Source of the DNA: Flavobacteriales bacterium
GTDB taxonomy: Bacteria > Bacteroidota > Bacteroidia > Flavobacteriales_D > Crocinitomicaceae
Direction: 5' to 3'
DNA: 64,000 nucleotides
NCBI GenBank assembly: GCA_022361195.1
Contig: JAKSBJ010000392.1
Location: forward strand, 62,001 to 126,000
Shown: piece by piece, positions 62,365 to 64,000 of the stretch
How positions within the stretch are numbered: position 1 is the first letter of the stretch
Layout of the letters: every line of letters starts with the position of its first letter
Notes under the pieces: generated by a model
The model's input: the letters and a program-made list of their open reading frames with translations, nothing else
Databases searched by the model: none
Told to the model about the DNA's origin: nothing
Program-made: the position numbers and the translations under genes

Positions 62365-63051
62365 TTAGTCTCTATTTTCAGACTCACCTGAAAAGAAGTA
62401 TTTATTGGGAGAGGTAAAATTTTCCCGAATGGCATACATGACAATTCCAGCGGTATTTTTTACGCCCAACTTGTTCATGATGTTTTTACGGTGAGTATTA
62501 ACGGTATGCTTACTCAAAAAGAGTTTCTCTGAAATTTGCGCATTGGTATAGCCCTCAGAGATGAGTGTAATCACTTCAATTTCTCTTTCTGATAAGATGA
62601 TTGGATCACAGCTAAACTTTGAGTTTTTTAGTCCGTTTACGTCAATTCCTTCGGCTTGAATGATTTCCAAAATCTGTCCACAGAAAAAACGATTTCCTTC
62701 CATGGTTTCAGTAATTGAATCAATGATTTCCTGAAAATCACAGTTCTTTTTAATGTGCGAGTGAACTCCACTTTGAATAGCTCTTGAAATGACAGCTGCT
62801 GACTGCTCTGGCGAAATAGCCACCACCTTTATATCCTCATGAACATCCAGTACTCTAACCACTGTATCAATCGAAAACCCTACACTGGTATAATCGATTA
62901 AAATAATGTCAGGTTTCTCTAATTTAATTTGGGAGAGAAGCTCTTCACTACTCGAAGCTTCATTGACAATACGTATATCCGTATTCTTAAAAATGGTTCT
63001 TAACCCCACACGTATGAGCTCATTATTGTCGGCTAGGATTAAGTTGATCAT
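62365..63051 (-). CDS. NarL/FixJ-type response regulator
   Basis: A 228-residue protein with a receiver domain (1-120) and a LuxR-type helix-turn-helix (about 148-210: LSEREIEVITLISEGYTNAQISEKLFLS, split as LSEREIEV and YTNAQISEKL; KHTVNTHRKNIMNKLGV). The phosphoryl-accepting Asp is D53 in IILIDY, and the conserved Lys is in HIKKNC. The N-terminal acidic pair is reduced to D8-N9. No histidine kinase gene is adjacent, so the partner is unknown. A -7 box TATATTTG lies on the minus strand at 63078-63085. Confidence 0.93.
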   Translation of the reverse strand: MINLILADNNELIRVGLRTIFKNTDIRIVNEASSSEELLSQIKLEKPDIILIDYTSVGFSIDTVVRVLDVHEDIKVVAISPEQSAAVISRAIQSGVHSHIKKNCDFQEIIDSITETMEGNRFFCGQILEIIQAEGIDVNGLKNSKFSCDPIILSEREIEVITLISEGYTNAQISEKLFLSKHTVNTHRKNIMNKLGVKNTAGIVMYAIRENFTSPNKYFFSGESENRD

Positions 63052-63077
63052 TATTTAGAATGAATATAAATAATGTA

Positions 63078-63085
63078 CAAATATA
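63078..63085 (-). promoter_or_regulatory. Candidate -7 box of the response-regulator gene
   Basis: CAAATATA on the plus strand (TATATTTG on the minus strand) matches TAnnTTTG exactly and lies 26 bases upstream of the start codon at 63051. A -33 element was not identified. Confidence 0.4.
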
Positions 63086-63143
63086 CAATAGAATCCCAAA
63101 CTTAGAGAAAGGAAATGGTATTAGTTTTTAACGAAAGTTAAAC

Positions 63144-64000
63144 TTAAAACTTCATTGAGATTGCCAAACTTGGCATAATTGGCAACTGGTAAACTTTTTC
63201 GTTGGTAATACGATTTACGTAGAAAATATTTTGACGGCTATAAGCATTGGTAATTCCGGCAATGATTTCCCATTTTAAGTTTTTCCATTTCTTCGATTCC
63301 AACTTCTTTTTTAAGTTAACATCTAAGCGATGGTAAGTTGGAAGACGTCCTGTATTTCCTTCTTCAAACAAAAAGGTTAAATCACCTGCATTGTTTGTCC
63401 AATAATCATCATCAATTGAATTTACATTAGGAACTTCATATACTCCATTGGTTTGTTTGAATGGGAATCCAGTTCCTAAATTCCATCTTCCAGTTAACTC
63501 CCAATCTTCTTTTTTACCAAAAGTATAGGTTGCAATAAAGTTCATGTTGTGACGTCGGTCAAATACCGGAGCATAGGTATCAAATCCATTCCAACGAGTT
63601 ACTTTACCTAGTGAATAAACGGCCCATACGTAAAGCTTTTTAGAGTTATAAGTCAAAACAACATCTCCTCCCCAGGCTTGTCCACTTTCAATGATAAAGT
63701 CCTTTTTAAAGACATCATCAATTTGCGAGTTCACGTCCGTATCTTCAAAGATCTTGTTAGAGTTGATATTACTCATTTGATCAAACCACTTGTAATATCC
63801 TTCTAACTGTAATGTCATACGCTTAGATAGATCAAATTCAAATCCACCAACCGCATGCCATGCTTTTTGTAATCCGTTTTTGATATCTTTTTCAGTTCCA
63901 TCAGGTAAAACAAACTCATCTGGAATGTTAGATGGAGCCGTAAGGAAACCGTAGAATAAGTTTACTACGTCACGGTCAGATGTAGTAGATGTAAAGTTTT
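63144..64000 (-). CDS. TonB-dependent outer-membrane receptor, C-terminal part
   Basis: Partial gene: the frame runs from the stop at 63144 through the right edge without a stop (about 284 codons). The sequence shows alternating amphipathic strands of a 22-strand barrel (GGFEFDLSKRMTLQLEGYYKW, split as GGFEFDLSKRM and TLQLEGYYKWF; AWGGDVVLTYNSKKLYVWAVY; KKLESKKWKNLKWEIIAGI) and ends in the Phe typical of such barrels (AISMKF). The ATG at 63818 is internal. TonB receptors import siderophores, vitamins or glycans; the N-terminal plug and any CarboxypepD-like domain are outside the window, so the substrate is unknown. Confidence 0.88.
   Translation of the reverse strand, partial: NFTSTTSDRDVVNLFYGFLTAPSNIPDEFVLPDGTEKDIKNGLQKAWHAVGGFEFDLSKRMTLQLEGYYKWFDQMSNINSNKIFEDTDVNSQIDDVFKKDFIIESGQAWGGDVVLTYNSKKLYVWAVYSLGKVTRWNGFDTYAPVFDRRHNMNFIATYTFGKKEDWELTGRWNLGTGFPFKQTNGVYEVPNVNSIDDDYWTNNAGDLTFLFEEGNTGRLPTYHRLDVNLKKKLESKKWKNLKWEIIAGITNAYSRQNIFYVNRITNEKVYQLPIMPSLAISMKF

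Overview
The window is AT-rich chromosomal DNA from a member of the Bacteroidota, most like a free-living, probably marine, Flavobacteriales-type bacterium. The basis is: several secreted proteins ending in the type A C-terminal sorting domain of the type IX secretion system (T9SS); a complete moxR-bat operon; a fused alpha/beta E1 2-oxoacid dehydrogenase; lpxB (Gram-negative lipid A synthesis); a TonB-dependent receptor; and several -7 boxes of the Bacteroidota form TAnnTTTG. Few genes have a clear Shine-Dalgarno sequence. No rRNA, tRNA, CRISPR array, transposase or phage gene was recognised.

Layout. 0-6.6 kb: the start of a serpin, a secreted TPR protein, a PorE-like TPR/beta-propeller/OmpA protein, an unknown gene and an S9B (DPP IV-type) peptidase. 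6.8-16 kb: the fused E1 dehydrogenase; a DUF6249-like/ECF sigma/anti-sigma/GNAT cluster; an NlpC/P60 hydrolase; lpxB with a SpoIID-like gene; and a small, probably highly expressed T9SS cargo gene with its own promoter and terminator. 16-29.7 kb: four more T9SS cargo genes on the minus strand, among them a pappalysin-like and a leishmanolysin-like metalloprotease, with two short tandem ssb genes between them. 29.9-31.6 kb: a membrane TPR-LuxR regulator.

31.8-39.9 kb is the least explained and most interesting part. It is a compact six-gene minus-strand operon ending in a strong hairpin terminator. In transcription order it encodes a 692-residue protein with tRNA-guanine-transglycosylase (TGT)-like motifs, a 431-residue protein with a probable OB fold, and then two tandem copies of a two-gene module: a ~673-residue cytoplasmic protein with a C-terminal calpain-type (C2) cysteine protease domain, followed by an ~81-residue protein ending in DDQPH. 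No family I know describes the whole set. It is proposed here as a candidate undescribed conflict, defence or effector system.

40-49.6 kb: an outer-membrane barrel candidate, a DinB-like protein, an ApbE flavin transferase downstream of a giant 17-repeat secreted protein, and murQ. 49.7-59 kb: the moxR-DUF58-bat operon (nine genes, many overlapping) with an extra lipoprotein gene inserted after moxR. 59-64 kb: a second ECF sigma/anti-sigma pair, two small secreted or lipoprotein genes, a NarL-type response regulator and the C-terminal part of a TonB-dependent receptor running off the right edge.

How the genes fit together: most of the window serves the cell envelope (secretion cargo, murein and lipid A enzymes, the Bat complex, two sigma/anti-sigma switches, TPR scaffolds). 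The calpain/TGT-like operon stands apart because its products have no signal peptides.
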